From CANIGN01 sp041391385 (lineage in GTDB: Bacteria; Bdellovibrionota; UBA2428): 64,000 nt of DNA. Where the stretch lies: NCBI GenBank assembly GCA_041391385.1, contig JAWKOD010000007.1:1-64000 (forward strand), written 5' to 3'. The translations under genes were made by a program, and so were the position numbers. Shown here piece after piece: positions 1 to 9,182 of the stretch (the first letter of the stretch is position 1; every line of letters begins with the position of its first letter). The notes under the pieces were generated by a model, which worked only from the letters and a program-made list of their open reading frames with translations, had not been told where the DNA came from and searched no databases.

Positions 1-1814
1 GCTACAAAGCGATCACGTCTCTTGATGAGCTCAAAAAAACTCTAGCCTTAGCGAAAGATTGCGAAGACTTTGCGTTTGATACCGAAACCCACTCTCTCGA
101 CATGTTTCAAAAAGAAAACCTCGTAGGACTTTCTTTTTGCTTTAACGACAAAGAATCTTACTACGTTCCACTCAGACATAAGAACTCAGAAAATTTACCC
201 GTAAAAGAAACACTCGCGTTGTTTGCTGAAATATTTGAAACTAAAAACATAATCTTTCACAACGGAAAATTTGACTGGCATCAACTTGCAAACGATGGCT
301 TAGACTTTAATGGAAGATACGAAGACACCATCCTCGCCTCTTTTCTGATAGACCCAGCCAGTTCACACAACCTCGAAAATCTATCAGAAAAATATCTTGG
401 AGCTACTCCGACACGATTTTCTGAGATCGTAAAGAAAGGTGAAAATTTTTCAGATGTTCCACTCGAGAGCGCAACTCATTACGCCGCAGAAGACTCCTAT
501 CTGACATTTGAGCTTTGGAAGCTTTTCAAAAAAGAGCTTCAAGAAAAAGAGCTTTATAAAGTTTACGAAGAAATCGACAGACCACTTGCCTATGTCCTTT
601 TCGAAGTAGAACGAACAGGTGTAAAACTAGACAAAAATTACCTCAACAAGCTTTATCGTGAGCTCGAAAAAGAACGCTTTCAAGTGGAAGAAAATGCACG
701 TGAAATTTTAAAAAGCGAAAAAATTGAAGAATACAACACCATTAATCTAGCCTCTACCAAACAGCTCGCAAAGGTACTTTTTCAAGACCTCAAGCTCCCG
801 GTGATTAAAGAAAAGAAAACGGGTCCCTCAACAGACGTGGAAGTGCTCGAGGAGCTCAGTACTCAGCATCCCTTCCCAAAAGTTTTGCTCGAGCTTAGAG
901 AACTCTCTAAACTGTTATCAACCTACATCGAGCCACTACCTCTGCTTGTGAACGCACAAACAGAAAGACTTCACACGCACTTTTCTCAAACAATTGCTCA
1001 AACAGGTCGCCTTGCGAGCTCAGAACCTAACTTACAAAATATCCCCATCCGTACTGAAAGAGGAAACAGAATCCGCAAAGCTTTTATTGCAGAAGAAGGC
1101 TACCAACTCTACTCAGCAGATTATTCTCAAATCGAGTTGCGCTTTTTGGCTGAATTCACAGGAGATGAAGCGCTAACTAAAGCCTTTAAAGACAAAGCTG
1201 ACATCCACACCCGGACGGCAGCTCTTGTGATGGAAAAAGATGAAAGCACCATCACACCTGAAGAAAGACGCTCTGCCAAGGCTATCAACTTTGGAATTAT
1301 TTATGGCCAAACTCCCTTTGGACTTTCAAAGGCACTTGGAATTCCAAGAGCTCAGGCAGCTAAGTTCATTGAAAGCTACTTTCGCAGTTATCCTAAACTT
1401 AAAACTTGGATGGAATCAGTTGTTCAAGAAGCAAAAGAAAGAGGGGAGGTTTCAACTCTTTGCGGAAGAAAAAGAAAACTGCCTGACATCAACTCCAAAA
1501 ATGCAGTTTTAAGAAATTTCTCTGAGCGCATGGCAGTTAACAGCCCATTGCAGGGGACTTCTGCTGATCTCATTAAGATTGCAATGATAAAAGTTCAAAA
1601 CTGGCTCAAGGGAAGTAAAGCTCCAGCGAGAATGGTCTTACAGATTCACGATGAACTCCTTTTTGAAGTTAAAAAAGGATTTGAAAAAGAATTTGAAATT
1701 AAATTAAGAGCTATTCTCGAAGACCCCAATGTCTTTAAAGACTTTACGGGAAAAAGCCTAGAAATCCCCCTCCTCACAGACCACGGAGTAGGCCACGACT
1801 GGGGCGATATCTAA
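1..1814 (+). CDS. polA: DNA polymerase I (5' end outside window)
   Basis: Family A DNA polymerase for gap filling and Okazaki-fragment processing. The reading frame is open from the first bases of the window, so the 5'-3' exonuclease part and true start lie upstream; the first in-frame ATG at 102 is internal. The 3'-5' proofreading domain keeps its acidic motifs: DTET (Exo I, about position 78-90), HNGKFDWH (Exo II) and YAAEDSY (Exo III). The polymerase domain has motif A (DYSQIELR), motif B (RRSAKAINFGIIYG) and motif C (QIHDELLFEV). All catalytic residues are present, so this part of the enzyme looks fully active. A hairpin follows the stop, and the next genes are on the other strand. Confidence 0.97.
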   Translation, partial: YKAITSLDELKKTLALAKDCEDFAFDTETHSLDMFQKENLVGLSFCFNDKESYYVPLRHKNSENLPVKETLALFAEIFETKNIIFHNGKFDWHQLANDGLDFNGRYEDTILASFLIDPASSHNLENLSEKYLGATPTRFSEIVKKGENFSDVPLESATHYAAEDSYLTFELWKLFKKELQEKELYKVYEEIDRPLAYVLFEVERTGVKLDKNYLNKLYRELEKERFQVEENAREILKSEKIEEYNTINLASTKQLAKVLFQDLKLPVIKEKKTGPSTDVEVLEELSTQHPFPKVLLELRELSKLLSTYIEPLPLLVNAQTERLHTHFSQTIAQTGRLASSEPNLQNIPIRTERGNRIRKAFIAEEGYQLYSADYSQIELRFLAEFTGDEALTKAFKDKADIHTRTAALVMEKDESTITPEERRSAKAINFGIIYGQTPFGLSKALGIPRAQAAKFIESYFRSYPKLKTWMESVVQEAKERGEVSTLCGRKRKLPDINSKNAVLRNFSERMAVNSPLQGTSADLIKIAMIKVQNWLKGSKAPARMVLQIHDELLFEVKKGFEKEFEIKLRAILEDPNVFKDFTGKSLEIPLLTDHGVGHDWGDI

Positions 1815-1862
1815 AAGGTGCCATAGACCTACCCAAAAGGTCTCTGACGCCTTTTAGGATTT
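1813..1862 (+). terminator. Rho-independent terminator after polA
   Basis: Starting in the polA stop codon, AAAAGGTGCCATAGACC (1813-1829) can pair, with a few G-U pairs, with GGTCTCTGACGCCTTTT (1839-1855), followed by AGGATTTTTTC. It overlaps the 3' end of the converging methyltransferase gene. Seen directly; function inferred. Confidence 0.7.
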
Positions 1863-2861
1863 TTTCTTAAATAGAGCCCAGAGTTCCATATGTTTTCTGC
1901 GCGGATGAGAGTACGGGCTTCGCTGCCATTCAATGACTTCAAAATATTCCTGAACGTGCTGCTTTAACTCCCACTCACTTAAACCAAAAGGCGGTCCCTC
2001 TTCAGAGTATCGCGTAAAAAAGCTGCCCCCCCAAAAGCCTCCTGGCTTTAAGAGAGAATGCATTCTTTTAACAAGAGCTGATCTCAGGCCCGGATCAATC
2101 GCAACAAAAAAAGCCAATTCTAATGCGGCATCAAATGGCTCAAGCGACTCTGTAAAAAAATCACCCACAATATATTTTGCTGAGCAATTTGGGTAATGCT
2201 CTAAAAACTTATCTTTTGCTTGAGGCGAAAAATCTAAAGCTGTAACGGACTTAGAAGCTTTTTCTAAAAACGAAACCTCATGCCCTGTTCCAGCTCCTGG
2301 TACCAGATAACGATTCCCGCTTTGCTCCAGCATCCTTTTAGAATGTTCGGCTATCACTGGATTCACTCCGCCCATATCCCATGGCATTTCATTATCAACG
2401 TATGGCTGATTCCAACGACTCGCACTTAAATCGCTCACAGTTGAACGATAAGCACTCGGCTTAAGTGAAGCGAGATCTACAAATTTCAACAAAAAAGCTG
2501 CCTGCGCCCTATGCGACATCACAGCAGGTATACGCTCTGGACCCACATAAGCATGAAGTCGATTCCATTCATCAACTCGAAGTTCATCAAGTGAAACCTC
2601 AAAACTTAAATTTCCTAAAAAATTCCAAACAAGTTTATTCTTTTCAAAAAGCACTTCTTGCGCAACAAGCGGGTCGTCAAAAGAAGAAAGGAGAACTTCC
2701 TTTCCATTCATTTCAGTACAGAGTGGAAACTTATCGTCTCCTTTATAGCGACGTAAGTTTTTAAATACGATTTCCAAAAACTCTGGATCATCTCCTCGTA
2801 TGCCACCATCCATAACGGGGTAGCCCTCCGCATCTATATGCAAGGTCCACTCCGAACTCAT
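1854..2861 (-). CDS. TPMT-like SAM-dependent methyltransferase with unknown N-terminal domain
   Basis: 335-residue cytosolic protein in two parts. Residues 1 to about 140 form a domain I do not assign. From about residue 150 there is a class I methyltransferase of the thiopurine methyltransferase type: a WNQPY...PWDMGG region typical of that family, the SAM-binding loop LVPGAGTGHE, an acidic residue ending the second strand (ALDFSP), and LLKPGGFWGG. The substrate is unknown; TPMT-type proteins methylate S, Se, Te or small toxic compounds. The ATG overlaps the stop of the upstream aminotransferase by four bases (ATGA), so the two are translationally coupled and probably work together. Confidence 0.75.
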   Translation of the reverse strand: MSSEWTLHIDAEGYPVMDGGIRGDDPEFLEIVFKNLRRYKGDDKFPLCTEMNGKEVLLSSFDDPLVAQEVLFEKNKLVWNFLGNLSFEVSLDELRVDEWNRLHAYVGPERIPAVMSHRAQAAFLLKFVDLASLKPSAYRSTVSDLSASRWNQPYVDNEMPWDMGGVNPVIAEHSKRMLEQSGNRYLVPGAGTGHEVSFLEKASKSVTALDFSPQAKDKFLEHYPNCSAKYIVGDFFTESLEPFDAALELAFFVAIDPGLRSALVKRMHSLLKPGGFWGGSFFTRYSEEGPPFGLSEWELKQHVQEYFEVIEWQRSPYSHPRRKHMELWALFKKKS

Positions 2862-4141
2862 CTCAACAACTCTTTAAGCTTAGAAACACCCACGTCCATT
2901 TCCTCTCGAGTCATTGTGTAGGGTGGGGCAATTACAAAAGAGTCACTTTGTTCTGCTTCAGAATCCCCAACTACAGGCCAAAGAATGAGCCCCAACTCTT
3001 TAGCTTTCTTAAAAAGCTTCATAACGACTTTGTCTTCTGGGGGAAACCAGGACTGCGTTGCTTTATCTTGAACAAGAGTAATTCCCCAAAAAAATCCTCG
3101 CCCAGTAACGCCTCCTACGTGAGGAAGCTCTAATAGTTCTTTTTTTAGTAAGGATCCCAAATACGTGCCCTCAGTTTTCACACGTTCAATAAGATTTAAT
3201 TTTTCAATTTCCTTGAGAACCTCAAGAGCACAAGCCGCCATCATCGGACTATGCATATAGGTTTGATGATGCATAAAGGATTTTGACCCCTGCTGGATAA
3301 CATCAACAATGTCTTTCTTTACAATCATAACACTTGTAGGAATAAGACCCGCATTTACTCCCTTACCTAATACAATAACATCCGGATCTAAACCGAGTCC
3401 CTTTGAAGCAAAGTAGTCTCCCGTTCGAGCCGCCCCACAAGCCACTTCGTCAGCAACAATCTTCACATCATACTTCTTGCAGATTGCAGTCACTCCCTCC
3501 AAATAACCTGGAGGAGGAACAGAACAAGCCCCTGAAGAGCCCATCACTGTTTCTAAAATAAAGGTGGAAACATTTTCTGGTCCTAGCTTCAATATTGTTT
3601 CTTCGAGTTCTGCAAGATAATCAATGTCCTTGCTGCGATATTCTTGCGGAGCACTTACAAATGTAATTTCTGTTAAGTAGGATGAGAAAAACTTTTTATA
3701 ATATTTTCTCGCTGACGCTGAAAGAGCCAGCCCTGTGTTTCCATGATAGCCAGGACTTCGAGCGATAATTTTATGCTTCGTTGTTTTTCCACTTTCAAAA
3801 AAGGCTTGTCGAACAATCTTAAGAGCAGCTTCAACAGCTTCTGATCCAGAACCCAAAAGCGCAACGTGCGAAAAGCCAGCGGGTGCGTGTTTTAAAAGCT
3901 TGGGGGCATATTCCTCAAGTTGTGGAGAGGAAAAGTGCCAGCCATTTACGTAACTAACTTTTTTCATTTGATCAGCAATTCGCTGAATAAGATCTTCGCG
4001 TCCATGGCCAAGTGCATTTACAAAAGCCCCACCACTGAGGTCGAGATATTTTTTTCCACTTAGATCCCAAAGCCAAGAACCTTCGCCTTTGGCTATCTGG
4101 GGCAAATCGAGTGTAAAGTTTCGATACAGGACATTCGACAT
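2858..4141 (-). CDS. Class III aminotransferase (PLP-dependent)
   Basis: 427 residues, normal length for fold-type I omega-aminotransferases. The PLP phosphate-binding region (GSGSEAVEAALK, about 96-107), the aromatic stacking segment (SPGYHGNT), the conserved Asp (VADEVACG) and the Schiff-base Lys (VLGKGVNAG) are all visible. The family moves amino groups from omega-amino acids, polyamines or diamines to pyruvate or 2-oxoglutarate; the substrate cannot be read from sequence. The gene diverges from the thiolase with 24 bp between the two start codons and is coupled to the downstream methyltransferase. Confidence 0.85.
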   Translation of the reverse strand: MSNVLYRNFTLDLPQIAKGEGSWLWDLSGKKYLDLSGGAFVNALGHGREDLIQRIADQMKKVSYVNGWHFSSPQLEEYAPKLLKHAPAGFSHVALLGSGSEAVEAALKIVRQAFFESGKTTKHKIIARSPGYHGNTGLALSASARKYYKKFFSSYLTEITFVSAPQEYRSKDIDYLAELEETILKLGPENVSTFILETVMGSSGACSVPPPGYLEGVTAICKKYDVKIVADEVACGAARTGDYFASKGLGLDPDVIVLGKGVNAGLIPTSVMIVKKDIVDVIQQGSKSFMHHQTYMHSPMMAACALEVLKEIEKLNLIERVKTEGTYLGSLLKKELLELPHVGGVTGRGFFWGITLVQDKATQSWFPPEDKVVMKLFKKAKELGLILWPVVGDSEAEQSDSFVIAPPYTMTREEMDVGVSKLKELLR

Positions 4142-4165
4142 AAACTTAGTCTATAATGGGAGCCG

Positions 4166-5360
4166 ATGTCCGTCTCTAAGAATTCCCCCAAAAATCCTGC
4201 TTTCACTCAACGCATTTTTATAAATGCCGCGTATCGAAGCCCTATAGGTAAATTTGGCGGAGCTCTTAAAAAATTATCCGCTGCTCAACTCGCTGCGAAT
4301 ACACTTGAGCAAGCTATTCATAAATCAAAACTATCGAATCCTGATTATGTGATCATGGGACACGCACGACAAGCAGGTGCTGGCCCCAATACAGCTCGAC
4401 AAGCCTGCATTTACTCAGGGCTCTCTGACAGCGTTCCCGCATGGACGATAAACCATGCGTGTGCTTCAGGAATGAGCGCTCTTGTTCATGGAGTAGAAAA
4501 ACTTTTACTCTCAAGAGCCCAGAATCTTTGGGTTGGGGGAGTCGAGTCCATGTCCAACACCCCTTATCTTTTACCTACAGCAAGGTGGGGGCAAAAACTT
4601 GGCAATCAAAAACTTCAAGATGCCATGTACCAAGATGGATTCTTTTGTCCTATGGCCAACATGCTCATGGGCGAAACGGTTGAAAGATTCATTGCAACTG
4701 AGCGAAATATTAGCCGCAAAGAGCAAGACGAGTGGGCCCTGCTCTCGCACAAAAGAGCTACAGAATCTTGGTCTCAACAACTTTTTGAAGAAGAAGTTCT
4801 TCCCGTTCAAAACAAATTAGCAACCCTCGAAAAAGACGAAGCCTACAGACCCGACTCTTCAATCGAGGCACTGGCTAAACTCCCTCCAGTCTTTGATAAA
4901 GAAGGCACTCTAAGTGCTGGTAATTCATCTGCGATCGTCGACGGAGCCGCATGGCTGCAAATCAGCGTGGACAACAAAAACGCTATCGCAGAAATATTAG
5001 ATTATGAAGTCACCGCACTTGATCCCAAACTAATGGGATTGGGCCCCGTGCAATCTATTCGAAACCTACTAGAAAGAAACAACTTAAACGTTAACGATAT
5101 CGAAGCTTTCGAAATTAACGAAGCCTTCGCAGCTCAAATGCTTGCTTGCCAAAAAAAGAGCTACAAATCCCTACTGAAAAACTAAATACACGTGGTGGGG
5201 CCATTGCCCTTGGCCACCCCATTGGTGCAACAGGAGCGCGCATTCTCGTGACCCTCTACATCGCCTTAAGGACAAAAAGAGTTTTGGCATTGCGAGCCTC
5301 TGTGTAAGTGGCGGACAAGGCTTTTCGAAGTTCTCTTGCGTTCGCTCTGAAGTGACTTAA
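4166..5360 (+). pseudogene. Acetyl-CoA acetyltransferase (thiolase), frame broken twice
   Basis: Thiolase family, joining or cleaving acyl-CoA. The N-terminal frame shows the nucleophile Cys in NHACASGMS and continues to NEAFAAQMLACQ, then hits a stop at 5185. The missing C-terminus is present in the other frames: GGAIALGHPIGATGAR (from 5194) and then FGIASLCVSGGQGFS, ending with TAA at 5358-5360. Restoring one base in the A7 run at 5151-5157 and one near 5251-5256 gives a full-length protein of about 398 residues with both catalytic regions. So this is either a recent pseudogene or two sequence errors. A TATAAT at 4152-4157 lies only 8 bases before the ATG, suggesting a very short leader. 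The acyl-CoA ligase follows on the same strand. Confidence 0.85.
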
Positions 5361-5427
5361 ATTCTCTGTAATTACGCCATACTCCTCATGTGCACTTGCC
5401 ACTGCTTAAGAGAGGGGCAAACCTCAC

Positions 5428-7064
5428 ATGTTGAATCCGGTAGAAAAGTTGGAACAATGGGCGGAAACAAATCCAAGAGAGATACACCTCAGACAACTCA
5501 TTAACGGAGTGTGGAAAGAATACACCTTAAACGATGTATATCGCGAAGCCTTGCAACGGCAGCCGCTCTCAACAAGTACGGAGTTCAGGGAAAACGTTGC
5601 TATTCTCTCAAAAACTGCGCTAGTTGGATCATCTCAGACTTAGCCATTTGGATGGCAGGTGGAGTTTCTGTTCCCTTTCTCCCTACTTATTCGCAAGAAA
5701 CACTTCAAAAAATTATCGTTCACAGTGATGTTTCTGTTATCTTTTGCGGAAAGCTCGACAACTGGAAATCAATTCAAAAAATCATCCCAGAAAACTTACT
5801 TTGCATTCACTACCCGGACTTCCCTCTCGAAGGAACAACATCATGGAATGATTTTATAAACAATAATCCAAACCATAATTTCACTCCGATTAAACGCAAG
5901 CCCGAAGAATTAGCCACCATTACATACACATCCGGCTCTACAGGAGCCCCTAAAGGGGTCATGCATAACTTTGCAGCCCTCAGCTTTACGGGTGTTAACG
6001 TTGCTAGTTATTTTTCGTCGCCTGATAACAATAGAAACATTTCCTATCTTCCCATTGGGCACGTTGCCGAAAGAGCGCTCAACGAACTCGCACCTATTTA
6101 TGCACATGACAATGTGTCCTTTGTAGAGACACAAGAATCATTCTCCAGAAACATCCAAGAGGTTGAGCCCAATGTATTTCTCGCTGTGCCTCGCATTTGG
6201 CACAAACTCCAAGCTCAAATACTTAAGCAAATTCCACAAAAAAAGCTCAGTGTGCTTTTAGCTATTCCCATTGTGAGCGGGATCATTAAGAAAAAAATCA
6301 AAAAGAAAATGGGCCTTTTAAAAGCCCGCTACTACATTACAGGAACTGCCCCTATAGCGCCATCACTCGTAGAGTGGTTTGGAAAATTAGATATCCTTAT
6401 TCGAGATGGCTACGGCATGACAGAAACCTTTGCCTATGCCTACTTTTCTCTCCAAGAAAAAGTAAAACAAGGAAGTGTGGGACAACCTCTCAAAGGTGTG
6501 GAGACAAAACTTTCTCCCACTGGAGAACTCCTTATCAAATCCCCCTCAAACATGATGGGTTTTTACAAATGCCCCGAGATGGACAAAGACGCTTTTGAAG
6601 GAGACTACATCAAGACAGGTGATCTCGCGCGTTTTGACGAAGAAAACTACGCGTACATCACTGGTCGTTGTAAAGAAATATTTAAAACGGCTAAGGGCAA
6701 ATACATCGTTCCCGTTCACCTTGAATCAAAACTTTTACAATCCAACCTCATAGAAAACGTTTGTGTAATGGGCTCTGGTCTTGAAGCACCTTATGCGTTT
6801 ATCAACTTAAGCGAAGAACGAAACAATCGAGAAGAAAAAGAAATCACAGACGAGCTCGCAAGCTTTCTTATCAACGTAAACAAGCAGCTTGAAAGCCACG
6901 AGAAAATATCAAAGGTTCTTATAAGTGCAGAAGTTTGGACAATTGAAGCGGGCTTTCTTACACCAACCCTTAAGATTAAACGCTCTGAACTTGAAAAATT
7001 CTACGAACCTAAGCTTCTTAAGATTAAAGATACTCCAGGCAGAGTTCTCTTCTTAACAGCCTAA
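5428..7064 (+). pseudogene. Long-chain acyl-CoA synthetase (AMP-forming), frame broken near the start
   Basis: ANL-superfamily ligase activating fatty acids to acyl-CoA. The adenylate motif YTSGSTGAPKGVMHN, the GYGMTE motif and the ATP/hinge region TGDLARFDE are intact in the long frame ending at 7064. The real N-terminus (starting MLNPVEKLEQW, ATG 5428) is in another frame, and the join needs about three small indels: near 5550 (GCC run), near 5588-5591 (GGG) and near 5611-5615 (A5 run), after which CASWIISDLAIW continues in register. With these corrected it would be about 545 residues. It lies 67 bp after the equally broken thiolase, so either the pair is decaying or the local sequence is poor. 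Confidence 0.82.
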
Positions 7065-7086
7065 ATTCACACCTAGAATTCGCAGT

Positions 7087-7118
7087 GTAGAAAAAGTTAA
7101 ATTCTACTACTTTGTTTT
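7087..7118 (+). terminator. Possible terminator between converging genes
   Basis: GTAGAA (7087-7092) and TTCTAC (7102-7107) form a 6-bp stem followed by a T-rich stretch (TACTTTGTTTTTTT). It overlaps the stop of the minus-strand thioesterase. Weak but well placed to end the acyl-CoA ligase transcript. Confidence 0.4.
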
Positions 7119-7592
7119 TTTGATAAGCGACTGACGTAAGTTTTCTCGCGACTGCTTTCGCTTTCTCGCTTCTTCTTGAGCCTGTTTATCTTCAGCCGAA
7201 TCAGCTAAAAGGGGTGGCATTTCGGTGGGGCGCCCCTGACTATCAACTGCAACAAAGCTCAACATAGCGTCTGTTGTTTTAAACTTTTCTCTTAAGACAG
7301 GATTCTCAGCACTCACTTCAACATGAACCTCACAACTCGTTCTATGAACAGCCGTTAAACGCGCTCGAATATTAACAATATCTCCCTGTTTAATAGGTCT
7401 TAAAAAATGCATCTCATCTATCGAAGCTGTAACGCAGGTTCTGCCAGAGTGTCTTTTAGCAGCTATAGCCGCAGCAATGTCAATCCAGCTCATGACAACA
7501 CCCCCAAAAATACTTCCAAGGGCATTTGTGTGCTGAGGTAAAACCAGTTCGGTCATAATGACTTCTGATTCTGTAGCAGTTTTTCCGTTCAT
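7107..7592 (-). CDS. Acyl-CoA thioesterase (YciA/ACOT-type hotdog)
   Basis: 161 residues with a single hotdog fold. The N-terminal PQHTNALGSIFGGVVMSWID matches the YciA/ACOT signature, where the Asn and the Asp of the helix form the active site; TASIDEMHFLRPIKQGD and the VEVSAENP region complete the fold. It hydrolyses acyl-CoA thioesters in the cytosol and fits the lipid genes next to it. The last 35 residues are charged (Lys/Glu/Arg). The ATG overlaps the stop of the upstream phosphoesterase by four bases, so the two are co-translated. Confidence 0.88.
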   Translation of the reverse strand: MNGKTATESEVIMTELVLPQHTNALGSIFGGVVMSWIDIAAAIAAKRHSGRTCVTASIDEMHFLRPIKQGDIVNIRARLTAVHRTSCEVHVEVSAENPVLREKFKTTDAMLSFVAVDSQGRPTEMPPLLADSAEDKQAQEEARKRKQSRENLRQSLIKKTK

Positions 7593-8434
7593 AAACTTAA
7601 GTCTAAATCACTTCTCAGAGATTCAACAGGTGATTCAATATCGGGGAGAATTGTTTTTTCTTGTGGCTTCTGCGAGAAATCGAGCAAGCTCCACACGTTG
7701 TTATCAAACTCCAATGCTGTCAGGTGCTCTACCCAGTCCCCTGAATTGAGATAAAGTACATTTTTTTGGTGTTTCTGTGAATATAGCTCTTTTATTCCAG
7801 GCGCATGTACGTGCCCGCAGATAACACCTTGATAGTTTTTCTCAACAGCCAAATCAGCCAAGGTCGACTCGAACCTATTTAAGTGGTCGACAGCTTTTTT
7901 AGAATTCGCTCTTACTAATTTAGAAAGTGAAACACGCGAGCGTCCTAAGACATAAAGTACTTTATTGATAAACCGATTAATTAAAATGAGACGATCATAT
8001 CCCCAACCACCAAGACGTGTAAGGAAGCGTGTAAAGAAACCAACATCATCAAGAGTTGCATCTAAAACATCTCCATGAAAAAACCAATAATTTTTGCCGT
8101 TTAAAGAAAGAACAAGTTTATCGACAAGCGAAAAATTACCTAAGAACAAATTACTAAAACGTCGCAATAGATCGTCATGATTACCTGTTAAGTAATAAAC
8201 CAATACTCCCTGAGAAGCTTTCGAAACAATTAGCTCTAGCACACGCATATGTGACTTAGGCCAATACCTTCGATTGAGATACCAAAAATCTATAATATCT
8301 CCATTGAGTACGAGAGTTTTAGGTTGAACTGTCTCAAGATAGGCAGCGAGCTCGTCTGCGTGACAACCATAGGTTCCCAAATGTAAGTCCGAAATAACAA
8401 CTAACTCGGGAGATCTCATATTTTGATGCGACAC
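7589..8434 (-). CDS. LpxH-like metallophosphoesterase (UDP-2,3-diacylglucosamine hydrolase family)
   Basis: 281-residue calcineurin-type phosphoesterase. All metal-binding blocks are seen in order: SDLHLG, NGDIIDF, TGNHDD, FFHGD and GHVHAPG. The order and length resemble the LpxH-like family, which removes UMP from UDP-2,3-diacylglucosamine during lipid A synthesis; several related groups have unknown substrates, so the exact reaction is inferred. KDO synthesis genes elsewhere in the window show that the organism makes LPS. Start chosen at the first ATG; a second ATG five codons later is possible. Confidence 0.75.
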   Translation of the reverse strand: MSHQNMRSPELVVISDLHLGTYGCHADELAAYLETVQPKTLVLNGDIIDFWYLNRRYWPKSHMRVLELIVSKASQGVLVYYLTGNHDDLLRRFSNLFLGNFSLVDKLVLSLNGKNYWFFHGDVLDATLDDVGFFTRFLTRLGGWGYDRLILINRFINKVLYVLGRSRVSLSKLVRANSKKAVDHLNRFESTLADLAVEKNYQGVICGHVHAPGIKELYSQKHQKNVLYLNSGDWVEHLTALEFDNNVWSLLDFSQKPQEKTILPDIESPVESLRSDLDLSL

Positions 8435-8518
8435 CTTCTAGTCTTTGGCATCTAAAGATAAAAATCAAGCTTTTGACGTATCGAGGTGCTCGCTTTTCTT
8501 CTAAAATGAACCTTGAAG

Positions 8519-9049
8519 ATGTTTGAATCCAATCTTGATCACGCCGAGTTACCTGTTGATAAGCTTCTTTCAGGCAAACGTAGAGGCACAATGGAGAATA
8601 GGTTTTGGGCTAAGCTCATAGACTTTTCAGTTGTGATGGGTTCTCTCTTTGCGGTTTATTGGTTTTTTGGAGCTGCATGGGTTTTTCTAGCCGCCCCTTT
8701 ATTATGGGCCTTTATTGAGATTTGGAACGAAGGCCAGAGTCCAGGTAAGTGGTTATTGGGACTCCAAGTTGTAGATTCACTCGGAGCCCAGCTTCCAACT
8801 TTTTCAGGGTGCCTCATTCGAAATTTTCCATTTATTCTTCTCTCGGTCAGTATTTTTTACTTTGACCACATCATTGGATTTTCTGGAGTCATATTGGCTA
8901 TACTCTTTCTCGCTCTTGAAACCTACTTCGTGCTACTTATTCAAACAGGTATTCGTATTGGAGACGTGCTTTCAACGACTCGCGTACAAGATTTTAGAGA
9001 CCAACATATGCGCTTTATCGAGCAATACCTTAAAGACGACGCCGAGTAA
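8519..9049 (+). CDS. RDD-family membrane protein
   Basis: About 176 residues. After a charged N-terminus come the RDD signature RFWAKLIDF and at least three hydrophobic segments, with the second family motif SPGKWLLGLQVVD and a third (CLIRNF, then RIGDVLSTTRV) near the C-terminus. RDD proteins are inner-membrane proteins; some are cation/proton exchangers but most are uncharacterised. ATG 8519 is preferred over a TTG two codons earlier. It diverges from the LpxH-like gene. Confidence 0.75.
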   Translation: MFESNLDHAELPVDKLLSGKRRGTMENRFWAKLIDFSVVMGSLFAVYWFFGAAWVFLAAPLLWAFIEIWNEGQSPGKWLLGLQVVDSLGAQLPTFSGCLIRNFPFILLSVSIFYFDHIIGFSGVILAILFLALETYFVLLIQTGIRIGDVLSTTRVQDFRDQHMRFIEQYLKDDAE

Positions 9050-9182
9050 TATTTAACGCCGAGCATTGCGCAATGCGCAGAAATCAAGATATGAGTCTCC
9101 GCTCCTTTGCTTTACGGGCCCTCACAGCTAGTATGGAACTTGCTTCATTAAGAATGAACTCAAAGAAGGAGATATAGATTTC

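Noticed and set aside
9063..9076. Palindrome GCATTGCGCAATGC before the DsbA-like gene
   Set aside because: Too short and isolated to call an operator or terminator; only noted.
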